64,000 nucleotides of DNA, taken from NCBI GenBank assembly GCA_951213105.1, contig OX578137.1:81799410-81863409 (forward strand), in the 5' to 3' direction. Positions 35,125 to 52,600 of this stretch are shown here, piece after piece (positions within the stretch are counted from its first letter, which is position 1; each line of letters starts with the position of its first letter). A model generated the notes under the pieces. The model had not been told where the DNA came from. It ran no database searches and was given only the letters and a program-made list of their open reading frames with translations. Both the position numbers and the translations under genes were made by a program. This DNA is from Amaurobius ferox (taxonomy: Eukaryota; Arthropoda; Arachnida; Araneae; Amaurobiidae).

Positions 35125-35300
35125 CCATACTATATTCTAGCGATGTAAGAGCCAGATCACTAGATTCCAGCAAAGATCAGTAGTTCGAGTCCCGGATTTG
35201 GGAAAAACAATGGTCTCCCAATTGAGCTACTTGGATGGGGTTGCAAAGTAATACCATTGAAGTTGAATCTGCAAGTTAACAAACGTCTTGGCAAGTTCTA
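35125..35300. repeat. tRNA-like sequences, probable SINE
   Basis: On the plus strand TCAGTAGTTCGAGTCCCGG has a B-box core (GTTCGAGTCCC) after a GTAAGAGCCAGATCACTAGA segment that resembles a tRNA 3' half. Close by on the minus strand AAGTAGCTCAATTGGGAG is an A-box-like segment. The opposed orientations suggest a rearranged or composite SINE and not a working tRNA gene. Confidence 0.4.
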
Positions 35301-35472
35301 TAAGATAGCATATTGTTCTTATGATCCAAAGAAAGTGGCTTATGCCGCCCTAAAAATACATGTAGTCACCTATCTGACAAATATCTGCTTCCTTTAAGGA
35401 ATTTTTGCAAGTTTTTATTTTTTTACAAAAGATTTTTGTTTGTTAATGAATTTTGACACAGTAAAAATACTT

Positions 35473-35478
<6 letters not shown>

Positions 35479-35512
<34 letters not shown>
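35479..35512. repeat. (TA)n microsatellite
   Basis: A pure TA run about 100 bp left of the Naiad-type element. Confidence 0.97.
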
Positions 35513-35519
<7 letters not shown>

Positions 35520-35611
35520 CATATAACAGAAACTACCATAGTACAGATTGTACAAAAACAGTTATCTAGACCAATAAGCTCAATGCTGCTTGAAGTAGTC
35601 TAGAATAGTAT

Positions 35612-36207
35612 AATAGTAAAAATTGAAAGATTGGACATGAAGTCAGCTAACAAGTAATACATAAAAGGCCTAGGGGGCTTGTGATCCCTAGTTCCCGTTT
35701 ACAAGTCGACTTTTGCACAATGGCAACACTCACGGAGACATGCATTACCTGCGGTTAAATTCAGTACAACGTCGAAACAGAAGACGTCCATACGAAGTAT
35801 ATATCAATCGTAAAAGGAAAAAATCCCCCAACATAAGAGCAATATATAATTGAAACGACACATCAGACTAAACCTACTCAATATACGAACTACAAATACC
35901 ATACATCCATTCAAATCACTCACGTCAATTTTACACGCTTAAATAGTTCCTCGCTGTATCGATGCCTTTTTATTTCCTGAAATAAAGGTGTTGCCAAAAT
36001 CCCTACTGAATGCATCGAAAACTTTACTATGTACCACATTGTAACACTGTCAAATAAATATTAAAGGATAATTTTCAGTTATTGCTTCCTTAATAGATAT
36101 AGAATCATTTTTGATCCTATCCTTTCCATAAGAATGCATTCTTTCACTACGTTTAAAGTGATTAATGACTATATTGCGAAATATCCTGATACTTAAATTA
36201 GAATACT
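35612..36207 (-). mobile_element. Inverted pseudo-LTR of Naiad-type Penelope element 1 (left arm)
   Basis: It is the reverse complement of 38663-39020 joined to 39701-39935, with high similarity. It includes the end of the RT reading frame (minus strand) and a 3' region containing TACTTCGTATGGACGTCTTC-like sequence. Penelope-like elements typically carry such pseudo-LTRs in direct or inverted orientation as a result of complex insertions. The outer end, at AAAAATTGAAAGATTGGAC, mirrors the right arm end CCAATCTTTCAATTTTTG. Confidence 0.85.
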
Positions 36208-36220
36208 AGTTAATTATATA

Positions 36221-37110
36221 TTGTATTCTAAAACTGTATTGTCTTCTTTTATCATAAATAGTATGAGCACTATATTACACTATTTTCAAAAAAGCCAAAG
36301 TATACCAAAGGAAGGAAGCAAAAATAATGTATTGAACGAATCTTGTTCTCAGGATAAATATATAAATGTTATTAATAATGACGATCATTACAAACGCAAA
36401 TACCATTTCAGGAATATGATGAAATTTAAATTTAAAAAGTGTGGATCCAAAAGATGTAAGCCTGTAGCTGCAAGTGACCAGATAACTTACGGTCAGCACA
36501 GATATAGAATATTTTGTAAAGCTTTGACTGCATATATTCAATAACATGTGGTATATGCAAGAAAAAATATATCGGGCAGACTAAGAATCCTCTGCATTTA
36601 AGGATAAATCTTCACAGAAGTCAGATAAAGCATTATAAAAATTCGTCTTCACAGCATGATAATATAGAATTAAGACACTTTAAACATCATGGATTTGAAA
36701 ATATTATTGTTAATATAATTGATTTTGTAACCAAACAAAACGAACGAATGTGGTGGGAAAATGTCCACATTAATAAATTTATGACATCATATCCATATGG
36801 ACTTAATACCTTACTGTATAGTGAAAGTAATGATTTAAGTAAATGCAGGGATGGAAGTAAGCCATCAATAATGAAGCAAAATATAGCTTATTCAGTTACA
36901 AGGCAAAAACGTGGACAGAAATCACATCGTACTACATATCTGAATACACTAGTAAAAATCGATGATTTATTTGCACAATTCTACAGTGACCTTGGCATTA
37001 AAAATTATTGGATCAAAAATACAGTTTATGGTATACGAAAGCGATTCATATTGCGTATATGGCATAATTATAAGGATGAACAATTTGATGATGCACCCTG
37101 TGATAAATAA
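36221..37110 (+). pseudogene. Penelope-like element, N-terminal GIY-YIG endonuclease domain (Naiad type)
   Basis: The first block (36221-36544) is open in one frame and contains KKCGSKRCKP (36431-36460), the cysteine motif usual before the PLE endonuclease. After TAA and a frame change near 36541 the next frame reads ITCGIC then KKKYIGQT (YIG at 36568-36576). LHLRINLHRSQI, RHFKHHGF and NERMWWENVHINKF follow, and PYGLN closes the block. These match the GIY-YIG fold in order: YIG, arginine helix, H and E positions, final N. The domain lies before the RT, the reverse of canonical Penelope. The frame ends with TAA at 37108-37110. At least one frameshift makes the copy inactive. The domain nicks target DNA in active relatives. 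Confidence 0.88.
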
Positions 37111-38662
37111 GATCGATTGCGTTAATAACTGCTATGCAATATTTCGTGATTTGCTTAAAATGCGACCAGCGCAATATAACATCAACTTAAATCGAGAAAT
37201 CAATGCAATAGAACATAAAGAATTTTTAATGACAACTTTTAGAAATAGAGCTTTTAATAAAGTTCCTTTTAAAAAGATTTTAGACAATCATCAAAGCCAC
37301 TTTCCTATTAGAAGAATTAGAATTTGTATATCATACAGTTATGTGTTGACAATGGGACGTAAGGTATATAATTACAATAAAATTGGTAAGAATATGGGAC
37401 AATATGAAAATCTCATGTGTTATTGTACATCAAGCCCATTTATAGATGATGATCATAAATACATAGTGACTGGCGATTTGAACATGATTAATACGAGTCA
37501 ACTACGAACAGCATTTTGTAAAGGTACTAAATTCATGTCAGAGGAATTTCATGATATATATGGGAATTACTATAAGGAATTGAAAGAATTTATATTTAGT
37601 ATGGCAATAAAATACAGTTTGCCTATGAATGCATTTGATGAATGGCGAGATCGTGTAGATTTTCAATTTTGTCGATTTTATCATACTTCAAATAAAAAAC
37701 GGGAAGTGAGTAATGTAAATCGTGACGAACTGAATGATTTATGGAACAAATATGCAGTTACCTACACAGACAAGGCAGCATCTAATTTCACTTTCACATG
37801 CATAGTATACTACATGAAGATTCTTAAAGAAAGTTATCAAGATGAGGAAATGTATAAAAAGCTCAATGTGCAACATAATGAAATTAATAATCGAATTTGT
37901 GCACTACATAAGAGAATTGGGATTGATTTGAAACATATACGTTACCCGTATTTGGTCTAGATTCCAAAACTTCACAAAAAACCAGTGAAGTTTCGTCCAG
38001 TTACAGTAGCATTTAAAACTTATACCACAAGGGCTAATACGCTACTGAAGTCATATCTATAACCTGTATTGAATTATCTTTTAATAAATGGTTCCTTCAT
38101 GATAAAAAACAGCGATCAAGTATTGGGAATTTTGAACAAACTACCTGCAAACCAATTATATAGAAGCTATGATTTCCAAGATCTGTTCAGCAATATAAAT
38201 TTGGAGGATCTATATAGTATATTGACGCAAATACATGAGGCATTTGAATTGCAGCAAAGTGTCACAATTCAAAAGTTTAATCACGTTTTGGACATCGTAT
38301 TGTATGAAAATATATTGTATAATGGTACTGAATATTACAAACAAATTAAAGGTGTGCCAATGGGTGGAGGATGCTCAACATTATTAGCAAATCTATATTT
38401 GCTCCATTATGAACAAGGAAATCACTTTATAAACGAAATGGTATACTTTCGATTTATTAATGACATTCTCATAGCATACGAAAACACAGGATACCGGTAT
38501 GAATTTGATTTTTCATTTTATCCAGCTTGCTCGAATCTTATTGAAAATAACTCGGATAAAACAAAGGCAATCAACTATCTGGATATAAGTATACATTTAA
38601 CACCTAGCAAAACAACGTATTATACTATTTATAATAAAAGAAGACAATACAGTTTTAGATTC

Positions 38663-40930
<2,268 letters not shown>

Positions 40931-41028
40931 TTTTCAGATTGAAGTGCAGCATTTGCGCCTGTTCCTTGGTAATGTTACTTTTCATCTTTATGATTGTGTA
41001 TTGTACTTACCACATTTTGTTATTGTGT

Positions 41029-42340
<1,312 letters not shown>

Positions 42341-42343
42341 TTT

Positions 42344-42833
42344 ACTTTCCCTGCAATACATGGTAAAATATTGGAATCGTGTCGAAAATCGCAACTCGTG
42401 TTTTCGACGGATTTTAAACTGTATTAAATTTGATAGGAAAGTTACTTGTGTGTGACCCTGGTGCTTATTATATTTTGGCATGATTCGGGATAAAATATAT
42501 TATCTTTTGCGAAATGGCCCGCTAAAATCCCATGTATCAACTCTATTCAAAAAACTAATTGACCAAATTTCATAAAATTTGATAGATAATTCCCTTGCTG
42601 CTGATTAAAATTTGGTACAATTTGGAAAAGAATCTGCCTTTTTTTAAAGAAATGGTCAGCAGTAATCGCTAAAATTTAAAATATTTTAGTTTTTCGCTAA
42701 ATAAAAACAAAAAAATTAATTACAAGGGCAAATTCAGTGTTCGTTTGTGCAGTTAAACTCAATTTAATAAATTATGAAAGAAATAAAAACACATTTAGTT
42801 TGCGTCTGAAGGGAAAACCATATGCTACCCACA

Positions 42834-42836
<3 letters not shown>
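42344..42836 (-). mobile_element. Family A HINE-like element, internally deleted (A4)
   Basis: It starts with ACTTTCCCTGCAATACATGG at 42344. The second half of the stem-loop and the GTCT tract are missing. The interior is recognisable (GTGTGACCCTGGTGCTTATT). It ends in a decayed AAGGGAAAACCATATGCTACCC, after which (TA)n begins. Confidence 0.65.

Positions 42837-42879
<43 letters not shown>
42837..42879. repeat. (TA)n microsatellite
   Basis: A pure TA run that replaces the last bases of the A4 terminus. Confidence 0.97.
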
Positions 42880-42883
<4 letters not shown>

Positions 42884-44160
42884 TTTATATTTAATATAAT
42901 GAATACAAATATACTTTTAGGGCAGTACCTTTAACAATAACTATAATACGTAATATAGCAAACTCATAATGTTAACAAAATCTCCATTGCAGCAACAGCA
43001 ACTATTCCTTCTGATTACTTTTGACCTCGGTTTAAGGCCAGCAAGCAATTTTCAAAATGTGTTATATAACTATGCTGCATTATTACAAATATTTTTATCA
43101 ATAATAAATTTAAAATTTAATTTACAACTTTTGAATTAATCATGTTTCTATATTAAAAATTTGTATTTGCTTCTTTCGAAATTAACTAAATTAACTAGTT
43201 ATTTTTCTACGCAGCTAAACAATTATATTTGAACCAAAGTGGAGCATCAAATTAGAGAATTGTTATATGTAAGCAGTTTTTAACGTAAAGTAGTAAAAAT
43301 ATATATAAAAATATCAAATAGTGTAGACCACAAGAAAAGTGTTATCATTCAAATTCATTGGAATTTAAATAACTTCAAATTTAAAATATGGTCTATTACG
43401 GGATTCTTTAAAAATACGTTATAATTTAGAGTGTTTGTTTTACATCTTAGTAGGTATAGTTTTGGCAAGCTTAATATTAATATTAATCAGATAACATGTA
43501 CTTTATAAGAAACACACGCAGTAAAAATATTTCGTATAAATGTGTCTAAGGAATCTGAATCTCATATATGTAAGATATAACTTTCACAACGAAAGTAACT
43601 ATAATTAGGCTAATAATATTATTATGTATGGATTACAATACCGATGTTGCCAATTACAGTTACATATATGTAAAATGCTGTCACAGGAGTCGCTTTTGAA
43701 AAACAGACGGAGAAAACACCCGTACAAGCAACCTTTCTTATGACGTGAATCTAAGGTATTGACATGAAGTTTGGAAGAGGATTGCCATATTTGGCATTTT
43801 ATCGTCGATGTGGCGATTTTTCGAAGATTCAAGAAACACCTCGAAATAACGACTATTCCACGAGGTAAGAGATATTTCAAGAATTGTCTATGGAATCTAT
43901 AGGAGGGATCACTCAGTTGGATCGCAGTTGGCATGATACGAGCTACTTTGAGCTGTAACATACGTCAATAATTTGAGAATAATAACGGTGGTTTTGTGGA
44001 TTTAGTGGAGCATTTAATTGCCGTCTTACTGTATATTGTTCTTGTTTGCGCTGTGCTTGTGGATAAACATGTTAGTTATCCAGAAATTTGGATTCGTTCC
44101 CGTATCCTGAACGTGCCCCAGCTGTCTTTTCAGGTGACAAAAGGGCGATGGAACTACTTT
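42880..44160. other. No recognised gene
   Basis: A minus-strand frame of 118 codons (43961-43605) lies in a slightly GC-richer stretch that continues to 44140. I see no recognisable domain. Confidence 0.4.
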
Positions 44161-44179
44161 TTTAGATTAATTTGTCTAC

Positions 44180-44315
44180 CAAAACTTGAAAACTCATTTT
44201 CATCTCAATCAAAAGAGAGCGAAGTAAATTGTTAGCATGGGGATGCTTTTATTATAGTAGTAAAATATTTACAACCACAGTAAACGTATTTGTTATATAC
44301 TGAAGCACTAAATGC
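44180..44315 (-). mobile_element. tRNA-like SINE, family T (copy T2)
   Basis: It is homologous to 28369-28495 and 60290-60417. Shared blocks are AAACTCATTTTC, ATCAAAAGAGAGCG-type, AAATTG, ACAACCACAGTAA and TATATACTGAAGCA. The B box is decayed. Confidence 0.5.
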
Positions 44316-44620
44316 AGGCAATGTACAACAAAAACACTCAAGAAGATCAAAAGATGATTTAAGTAATATTAAGCAAAAATTTAAATAATTTTCAGCATGA
44401 TATGTACTCTACTAACAAAGTGAATAAAATTATTATAACATCAGGATCTGTAATATGTTGAGCATAAGAGTATCACAAAAAAGCATTGAAAACTAAAACG
44501 TTCAAAGCACAAATATATTAACTATTTACAATAAAAATTTTATGTAATAAAAATACTAAATTAAACTGATATTCCTAACTCTTATTGGACATGTAATTAT
44601 TCATACATTTCAATTTGCAG

Positions 44621-44889
44621 AAAAAAACATTTTTAGGCACGTTTTATTGCTGAAGAAAGCCTATAAATGGTGCTCAAGTGATGTTGCCATTACAGTTTTT
44701 CACATCATTCCAATTTTCATTCCAATTGTTATCCTATTTTTCACATATTTTGTTACTTTGCTAATTTTAGTTTGGATTATTTTTCTGATAAGTATTGCTA
44801 TTATTCTTATTGAGGTCATAACCAAAGGAAATTGTAAAAATGATTTAACTTCTTTATATCATAATGCGTTTGTTTTAGGATGTTATTGA
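44621..44889 (+). CDS. Unrecognised hydrophobic open block, possible exon
   Basis: Directly after TTTCAATTTGCAG, a good 3' splice acceptor, the frame is open for about 88 codons to TGA at 44887. It begins as a basic stretch (IFRHVLLLKKAYKWCSS). Two or three strongly hydrophobic segments follow (VFHIIPIFIPIVILFFTYF, TLLILVWIIFLISIAIILI), then a hydrophilic tail (EVITKGNCKNDLTSLYHN). The block would be a membrane anchor or multi-pass C-terminus. AT-rich DNA can give chance hydrophobic frames, but the charged ends and acceptor argue for a second look. I do not recognise the family. Confidence 0.3.
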
Positions 44890-45332
44890 CGTAGGGAATC
44901 CGGCATTTCATCGAAACTGTTGTATTCTACATTGTTATTTTATTTTTATTTAAATATGCTTCTCAAGTTTTATATATCTTTTGCACAGTCCTTATCCTTC
45001 CCCTATCCTTTGCACTTATTAATAGTATTAAATAGGTTAAGGATGACAGACTGAGGCACATGATTTATGGACCCTAATAAGCAAAAAAGACTTTGCTCAA
45101 TTAATAAGTAAACAAACTCTGTACCAATGCAATGCTTTTGATTTCAGGATTTCACTGACTAAAGATACCTAGTATTTTCTCAACGCATCTAATATGCTGC
45201 ATTGTTATACAACTTGTACTTAAATATATTGCTCAAGTTTTTATTATCTGCATGAATAATTTATAGTACTATATGAATGTTTTTATATGTATAGATAATA
45301 TCATAACTGATTGCAATTATTTTTATAGTCCC

Positions 45333-45822
45333 TGATAATATTGCAAGCAACAGATCGAAAGTATTTTTTTTTGTATTTATGTATAAAATTGCAACTGATT
45401 GCAAATATGTGGCATGACTACATAGAACTGAAACTGATAATGAAACGGTGTGAAAAAATTACTTATAGATTGATTAAAATGAAATACTATGAAGGAAGGT
45501 TCTCTTTGAAACGATTAGCGTTTTATAATACTCACTGGAGTAACATGTTTATCGGAAATGTTATTTGTAAGATTTTAAATGGGTATGGTCCAACAATGTA
45601 CAACTGGTCTTTATTATGGTAATGCACAACTGGTTATTATCTTCTGAACAACAATGACAAGTATGTAGGTACAATACAAATTTTAAATCCATCAATTAAT
45701 GATGAATTTTACAGATTAATTCTGAACGCAATATTCAAAAGTTTTGGTTATTTGATGTTGCCATCATACTTTTTAAATGTCGCACCCCAATTGTTAATGT
45801 TAAAAGACTCTATGAATGAATG
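45333..45822 (+). pseudogene. Unrecognised coding-like block with one in-frame stop
   Basis: After ATTATTTTTATAG (acceptor-like) the frame is open to TAA at 45620. It then resumes in the same frame for another 66 codons to TGA at about 45822. The first part includes MWHDYIELKLIMKRCEKITY and FSLKRLAFYNTHWSNMFIGN. The second includes NNNDKYVGTIQILNPSINDE and FKSFGYLMLPSYFLNVAPQL. The mixed residue use, with W, C, H and P well spread, is more protein-like than chance frames nearby. A further open stretch follows to 45930. It may be a decayed gene together with 44621-44889. The family is unknown to me, and mobile-element or endogenous viral origin cannot be excluded. Confidence 0.3.
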
Positions 45823-46137
45823 ATAGAGAGTGAAATTTGGAAAAATTTTGAAATTGCTCAATAATACGGGAATAACAATTGCAGGATTTGAAGACAATTC
45901 TAAAATTAATAAGTTTATTGTCATAAGTTAAATCGCTCTTATCATTATTTAAATACAAGGACTTATCTTTGATGCCGTTACTTAGGATTGAGTAGGAAAA
46001 ACTTCTATGGCTCTCGAATACTGAGGAATAACACTCAACTCATACAACACTAACTCACATTTAAATTGATCAATTCATTAATTTTTTTATATTAATTGAT
46101 TAAGGCATAAGATGCAATCATTAAATTTAACTTAGAT

Positions 46138-46422
<285 letters not shown>

Positions 46423-47486
46423 TGTGAGACCAGACATTGATCTCACACTTTGGTAAGACAGCTTTATGCCTTTTTATTTATTAAGTTCAAAACGGCATTC
46501 AATACTGCCAGTCTGGATGGCGGACCTAAAGGTCAGAAAACCATAAATATAAATTTAGGAGTGCCAAGACCGAGGGGGCCGAGCTGGTCCTTACGAGGAT
46601 GTGGAATAGTTCCATTGGTTAAATAAGTAACTAATGGAAAAAAGAGCTTGTTGCGTCACACTGAATGTTACAAATGAAAGTAAAGGGGGAGTGACACCCC
46701 GAGGGAAAAATATAGCCACAACCTGTGACAGAAAAATATACTAATATGACTTAATAACGAGTAGTTGCAGACTTGTAACAGATACAGTGATGACGAGCTT
46801 GAGCAAATTGTGCGACTTGAGCAAAACGACTTGAGCAAATTTGTGCAATGAAGACAGCACGATGACTCAAGAACGAGTTCCACATTATGACTTGGTAGAC
46901 CTGTGCTAATACTCGGGTGACCTTATGACTTGTATAGATGTTCAGAGATATACTTGTGGGACATTTTGACATAGAGATGACTTGTGCAGAAGTACTAGAA
47001 TGTACGTGTGCGACAGTATGATAGCACGACGACTAGAGATGTAAAGTGTTCCGTAGATGTTCCAAAAATTAAGGCTAACAAAGTACAAGACAGATTTGAA
47101 GGTATGTGTTCCTCAAATACTGTCAGGTTATGAAGATAGTTTAGACGCAATATCACTGGTCTCACCTGCTACCTTCCTAAATAATTAGTAAGTAGAATAG
47201 TTATTATAATTAAATTTAATAAGTATTTTATGTTTGTAATAAATGTGTTTTTGTTAAAATTAAATTGGTGTAATCCTTTTGGTAACCTATTAACTAATAA
47301 TTTGTTTACAAAACTCGTGTTAAAGTTAAATAATTGGAGGGTTTTATATAGCGGCACAACAAAGCAATGTACAATTTAATATTAAGTCCATTATATACGA
47401 TTTTACAGCCATGTTAAAATATGATAGATTAATGATAATTAATCAGAAAGTTCAACTTTAAGTTTTATTTTAAAATGTGTACCACA
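46423..47486 (+). mobile_element. Solo LTR of an LTR retrotransposon (copy 2)
   Basis: It begins TGTGAGACCAGACATTG and ends GTACCACA, and is about 1064 bp. The flanks ATGCA and ATACA match at four of five bases, consistent with an old 5-bp duplication. It is homologous throughout to 25872-26950 in inverse orientation. GACTTG recurs at least five times between 46810 and 46985. TTTTATATAGCGGC near 47343 could be a TATA region. No internal retroelement genes lie beside it. Confidence 0.7.
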
Positions 47487-47499
47487 ATACACACACATA

Positions 47500-47532
47500 T
47501 ATATATGTATATATATATATATATATATATAA
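47500..47532. repeat. (TA)n microsatellite
   Basis: A short CA/TA tract just right of the solo LTR. Confidence 0.95.
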
Positions 47533-49680
47533 AGCAAGTATTATTATTTACTTACTTTTGTGAATGATTATTGCTATCTCTATTTTGTAAGTTTGCTCTT
47601 TGACCTATATTAACATGGGACAATAAAAGTTTACCTCAGTTTGCATTGTAGCGGTTAAAGTCATCAAATTACAATGCTGTCATACAGCTACTTATCACAG
47701 TGAAATTGGTATAGAAGAATGAGTATTACTGATATGAATATGGCAATTTGCACAGCCAAATTAACACACTTGTCTTATATGCAGTGGGCACTACGATTGC
47801 AGTGTCAATGTTGGATGATCCATATGCAGTTATTAACTTTTCCACTCATAAAATTCTCAGCGAACACGCTGCTATCTTTCAGAATTTATTATGCTGACTA
47901 TGCATGCAAATTATTATTACCATCAATGAGTATTAAACATTTGATTCTTGATGGCATATTTTCGCTTAAGTACAACAGGATACGCATCGCGATGCCATTG
48001 CAGTATTTCGACGCAATATCGTGAGACAAACACGGAGTTGGAGTGATACTCCTTCTTGCGTGTTTACTGCATTCTTGCTAAACATCGAATCTCTGATGCT
48101 TCTCAGACTTTCTGTGGGAAGACACTTTTTATTCCCCCTGTGATGTCATACAACCTCTTGATTTGTTCTGGGTGATAGAGGGGGAGTACGCTGTTCATAT
48201 ATGTATGAGTTCCCATTGGCTGTAGTGAATGCTTTATTTACATATGCGCTGCAATTAAAGCGCTTATTAACTTGACTGACATTTGTCTCCGAAATGTCAA
48301 CATGTCGCGCGACATTTCTTATTCAGAAGATTAATAATTTAAACTATATTATCTAATAGAAACAAATACTTCTCACTTTTGGATAAAGTTCTAATGTTTA
48401 CATTTCAACAATTTTCAAAATTTTACAGTGTAGTGAAAAATATATCCTTTTTAATGAAAGTACTTTTATTATTTTTAAATACTTCATAAAAGTGACGCCA
48501 CTGCAATGTCTCCTAGACTAACCCTCCGGATATGTCATTGCAGTGAGAGTCAACTTACCTTATCTGAATTGCATATTTTTGGTCATTGACTATAGCATCG
48601 ATTTGTCTCTAACAATTATTTCTGGAATATAATTTTATATTACATATGTTCATTATATGGATGTATTGTTTTTTTTAATCAAAAATTAAAATAATAAATT
48701 CCTACGTTCTTGAATAAATTTACACACTTTGGCTTTCAATGATGCATATTAAGCTTATATTCAATCAAAGCTAGTTAGCTCTCAAGTATAAATAAACATA
48801 TTGGTTTTTGACATTAGAACTGATATATCTCAAAAATTAAGCAAGGCATTTTTTTTTACATTTTATAAGGCTTTTTTCTGGTGCAGAGGTTAGAAAAACA
48901 CTCACTCTCCATTTGAGCCTTCACAAAGCATGACAACATTTAATAATACATAAAAATTACACATATTTTACAAAACATAGTTAGGATTAGCTATATCTTA
49001 CAACACGTTAGCTACTTGCTTCGAACACCATTTTGAATTCGACTAATTTGTAAACAAAACAAATATTCTTAAGTTTGGTTGAGTGCTGCCATCTAGTGTC
49101 ATTTTGGGAAACTAAAAAATATCCCTTACAATTTTAGATGAAAAGCAATCAATTAAAAAATGAATTTTATTTTACACTTATATTGTGAAAGTACTCCATT
49201 TCGTATAATTATATTGTTTACATAATATCGCTTATATTGTTACATATCGCTTATATTGTTTACATAATATCTGCTACAATTCCTGTACTTTTAAAGGAAT
49301 ACACTTAACTTTACGAGCTAATAAACACAAATTCAAGCATTAGACATGTACCGAATGTATTTTGTCTCTATGAAGGAATCAATAATATGATTGTGTTCAA
49401 AATTTTCTTATATTATTCACAGCTCGAAGGCTATAACATTGATCAAAATGATTAGAGTTGGGTTTTGTTTCACAAGGACTGGGGAATCGGTGTCATAGCA
49501 ACGAAAAACCGAATACATCAAAAGATATTGTTTCAAACTGTTATAAAAAGTTATTGAGGTCGTTTCCTTTTGGGAGTAATATACGTTAAGCAAAGGAAAT
49601 TTGAAAATATATTCCATATTCTAAATGACTTGTTTTTGAGAACGAAAGGTGCAGAATCCACTGTGACAACAAGAGTTTGA
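47533..49680. other. No recognised gene; one 10-bp inverted repeat
   Basis: The 101-codon plus-strand frame at 47719-48024 is in a GC-richer stretch but shows no domain. CACTGCAATG (48499-48508) and CATTGCAGTG (48536-48545) form a small hairpin. CGCTTATATTGTT(TA)CAT-type words repeat near 49230-49265. Confidence 0.45.
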
Positions 49681-49687
49681 AATTTCG

Positions 49688-52600
49688 TCTCAGTAATTAA
49701 ACAATAGAGGGTCATTCCACCTAAAATCATATAAAAAAATTGGTTGCATGACCATTTTTGAAAATTTTTATATTTTGCACAAATGTTCCTACATATTTAA
49801 GCAGATGGGAAACAATTTTTAAAAAAATGTCATCTAGTTCATTTATTTGGTACAGCTATGTTTCCAACATCGCGAATTCCACATTTTATGAATTTTGATG
49901 TTTAAGCAAACTTAAATATCTTGGAAATCAAAAGAGTTAAATATTTGAAATAAAATATATTTACTGGCCTTAAAGTGGTCTACAATTCATGTTATTTTAA
50001 AGTTTGTGTAACTGCAGCCTGGGTGGCTGAAATTTAGATTTGAAATTCAGCTTCAGTTTAGCTAAAAATGCAGTTTTTAGGCTTTTTAGAAATAATGAAG
50101 TGAACACTTTTAAATCTTTAAATATTTTCGCCACATCTGACCCTACTTCCAATGCCCTAGCTGTAGAAATTTCAAGACTGTGAACTTTCTCCATTTAATT
50201 TTATTATTCTCTAAACATGGCAACTTTTGCAAATTTAAAAATATTTAAAAATATTTTTCTCTAGTGGGGGAACAGGGAAAAATCTTAAACCTGCAGATAA
50301 TCAAGTGCTACATAATAATTAGTTGTAAAAATTTGGAATTTGATACATTTCTGGTTTTATAAGTATGGAGTGATGAGCAAATTCTAAAATCTTGCTTATT
50401 TATTTATCATACATGCATAACTTTGTTACAAATTTTCTATTTATTCTTATTATTAATCCTCCAAATCATGACAATTATGAATTATAAATAATTGAAAATC
50501 ATAAAAAATTGTTATTAATGAAAATTTATTTATCATTTTAGCTTTAAAATTCAAAGTTAAAAAAAATAACCGTGATCAAAAATAGCCAACATGACTAAAA
50601 GTAGCCAAACCTGACAATCCTGGTTTTTATTTGAAGGAAGAAATTGATAATATGCGTATATAAAAGAGCGCCTTTTTCAGATCGTTATTGCTACTCTTTG
50701 GAGAATATCATGACGATGCTGAATTGAGAATTATGAATCAGCTCATATCATTTCTAACAGTTCTACTCAGTTTCTAGTACTGAGTAGATGTATTCGATGT
50801 CTTATTCTGTATTATAATATAAAACATTGATATTTAGAGTTCATAAAAATGGAATGTACTATTAGTAAATTTATTAAAAAAGATTGCCATAAGCATGCTT
50901 ATGGAAAAATCAATGATTTTCTAAATTTGGGGATTTCACTGAAGTTGATTAAGCACTACTGAAGTTAAGATCATGTACAGTTCATTAGACAACAGTTTGT
51001 AAATATCACGATAAAAGTTCATAGTAAGTATAATCATCTCTTTGCACAAATGTGTTGTGATCCTTTTAGCTACCACACTGGATCAAAGAAAAAGGACTAC
51101 AAAGGTTGTTGTGAAATTCTGTTAGAACATTTAAAGAAAAACACACAGCATCATGTACACCTTGTTCCAGGAAAATATTTATGCCCTACGTGTTATAAAC
51201 TTACATTTATGGCTAACGAAAGTATAGACATTCATGAAAAAACTGAAGAAGTGTTTGTTCCAGAAGAGGTTAGCTTAAGTGAAGCTGATGCAGTTTGTTC
51301 TGTACTGGATATTTCACCAGTATCAAAACTTAAACGATTAAGTTCAGAAAAAATCAAGAGCTTTAATATGCAAAACAAAGTGAATTTCAAAGAAGCAGTG
51401 TAAGAAACTAGAACATTCATTTACAGAAGATCAAGTAGATAATGAAGAAAGTTCATCTATTTTTTGTAATGAATATATTAATTTAATTCACATACTAAAA
51501 GAAAAATGCAAAATAGCCAGCAATGAGCAATAAGTAAATATTATTAGTTTAATGTCTAGCTGTTAGTATAACTCAAAAATATAAAAATAGCTGTACGTTT
51601 CTGAATACTTAGTTAGGATTATAAAAGAATTTATGCAAAAAGATGACATACTTCCTGATTTATCCTGATTTATTATTTTTTCTTGAAATAAAATGCCGGA
51701 AAGAATTAGACGGAATTGTAATATTAGCTATACAAGAATTTTATGAACATGATATCAGTAGAATATGTCCAGATAAGAAAGATTATGCCTCAGTCAAAGT
51801 TAATGGTGTCACAGACCGCAGATAGATACGTTTAATTCTATGTAATTTAAGAAAACTGTATACTTATTGTAAGATCATTCACCCATCTTTAAAAGTAGGT
51901 TTATCTGAATTTTGTGCACTCAGGCCAGAATGGTGTGTTTTAGCTGGTTCCTTAGGTAATCACACAGTGTGTGTCTGTGGACACCATCGGAATGTGAAAC
52001 TAATGTTGGAGGAAGAAAATTCCAATGTTAATTATAAATATTTATTAGAACGATTGACTTGTATCATAGAACGATTGACGTGTATCATATGAGTGCATGA
52101 TGGATAAGCGTAATGGCTGTCCAAGAGCATGAATTGTATTTGATTTCCTCACAGAGGAAATGGATGAGATGTTAGAAGAAATCTGATATAAACAGTGGGT
52201 GAGTACATATCGTGCAAAACTATTAACTACCACACAAACGTCAAATGAGTTTCTTGAAAGCCTCATCAAGAAACTCTTGGCACTAAAAAAACACCATTTT
52301 GTCTCCAAATTTTAGTCACAATTTTTAAGAGCCACAAAAGAAATCCTTGCAGAAACTCAGTATACAGTTCTAGCAGATTTTTTTTGAAAACTGTAGTTTT
52401 ATAATTCAAGATGAAATTCAAAGTTCTCTGTGTGTGTGCACACAGGCTATCCTCCTTCCTTTTGCATATTATTTCAAGCCGTGATGTTTTAAAGAGTCAC
52501 AGAAAGTGCATCATAAGTGACTACCAAAACACCACATAGTGGCATTTCGCACATTCCATAAGTATCTTAAAAGCCACATTAAAAAAGGTTTCCCATCAGG

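Noticed and set aside
36275..36547. Minus-strand 90-codon frame over the endonuclease region
   Set aside because: Antisense shadow of the plus-strand GIY-YIG coding block.
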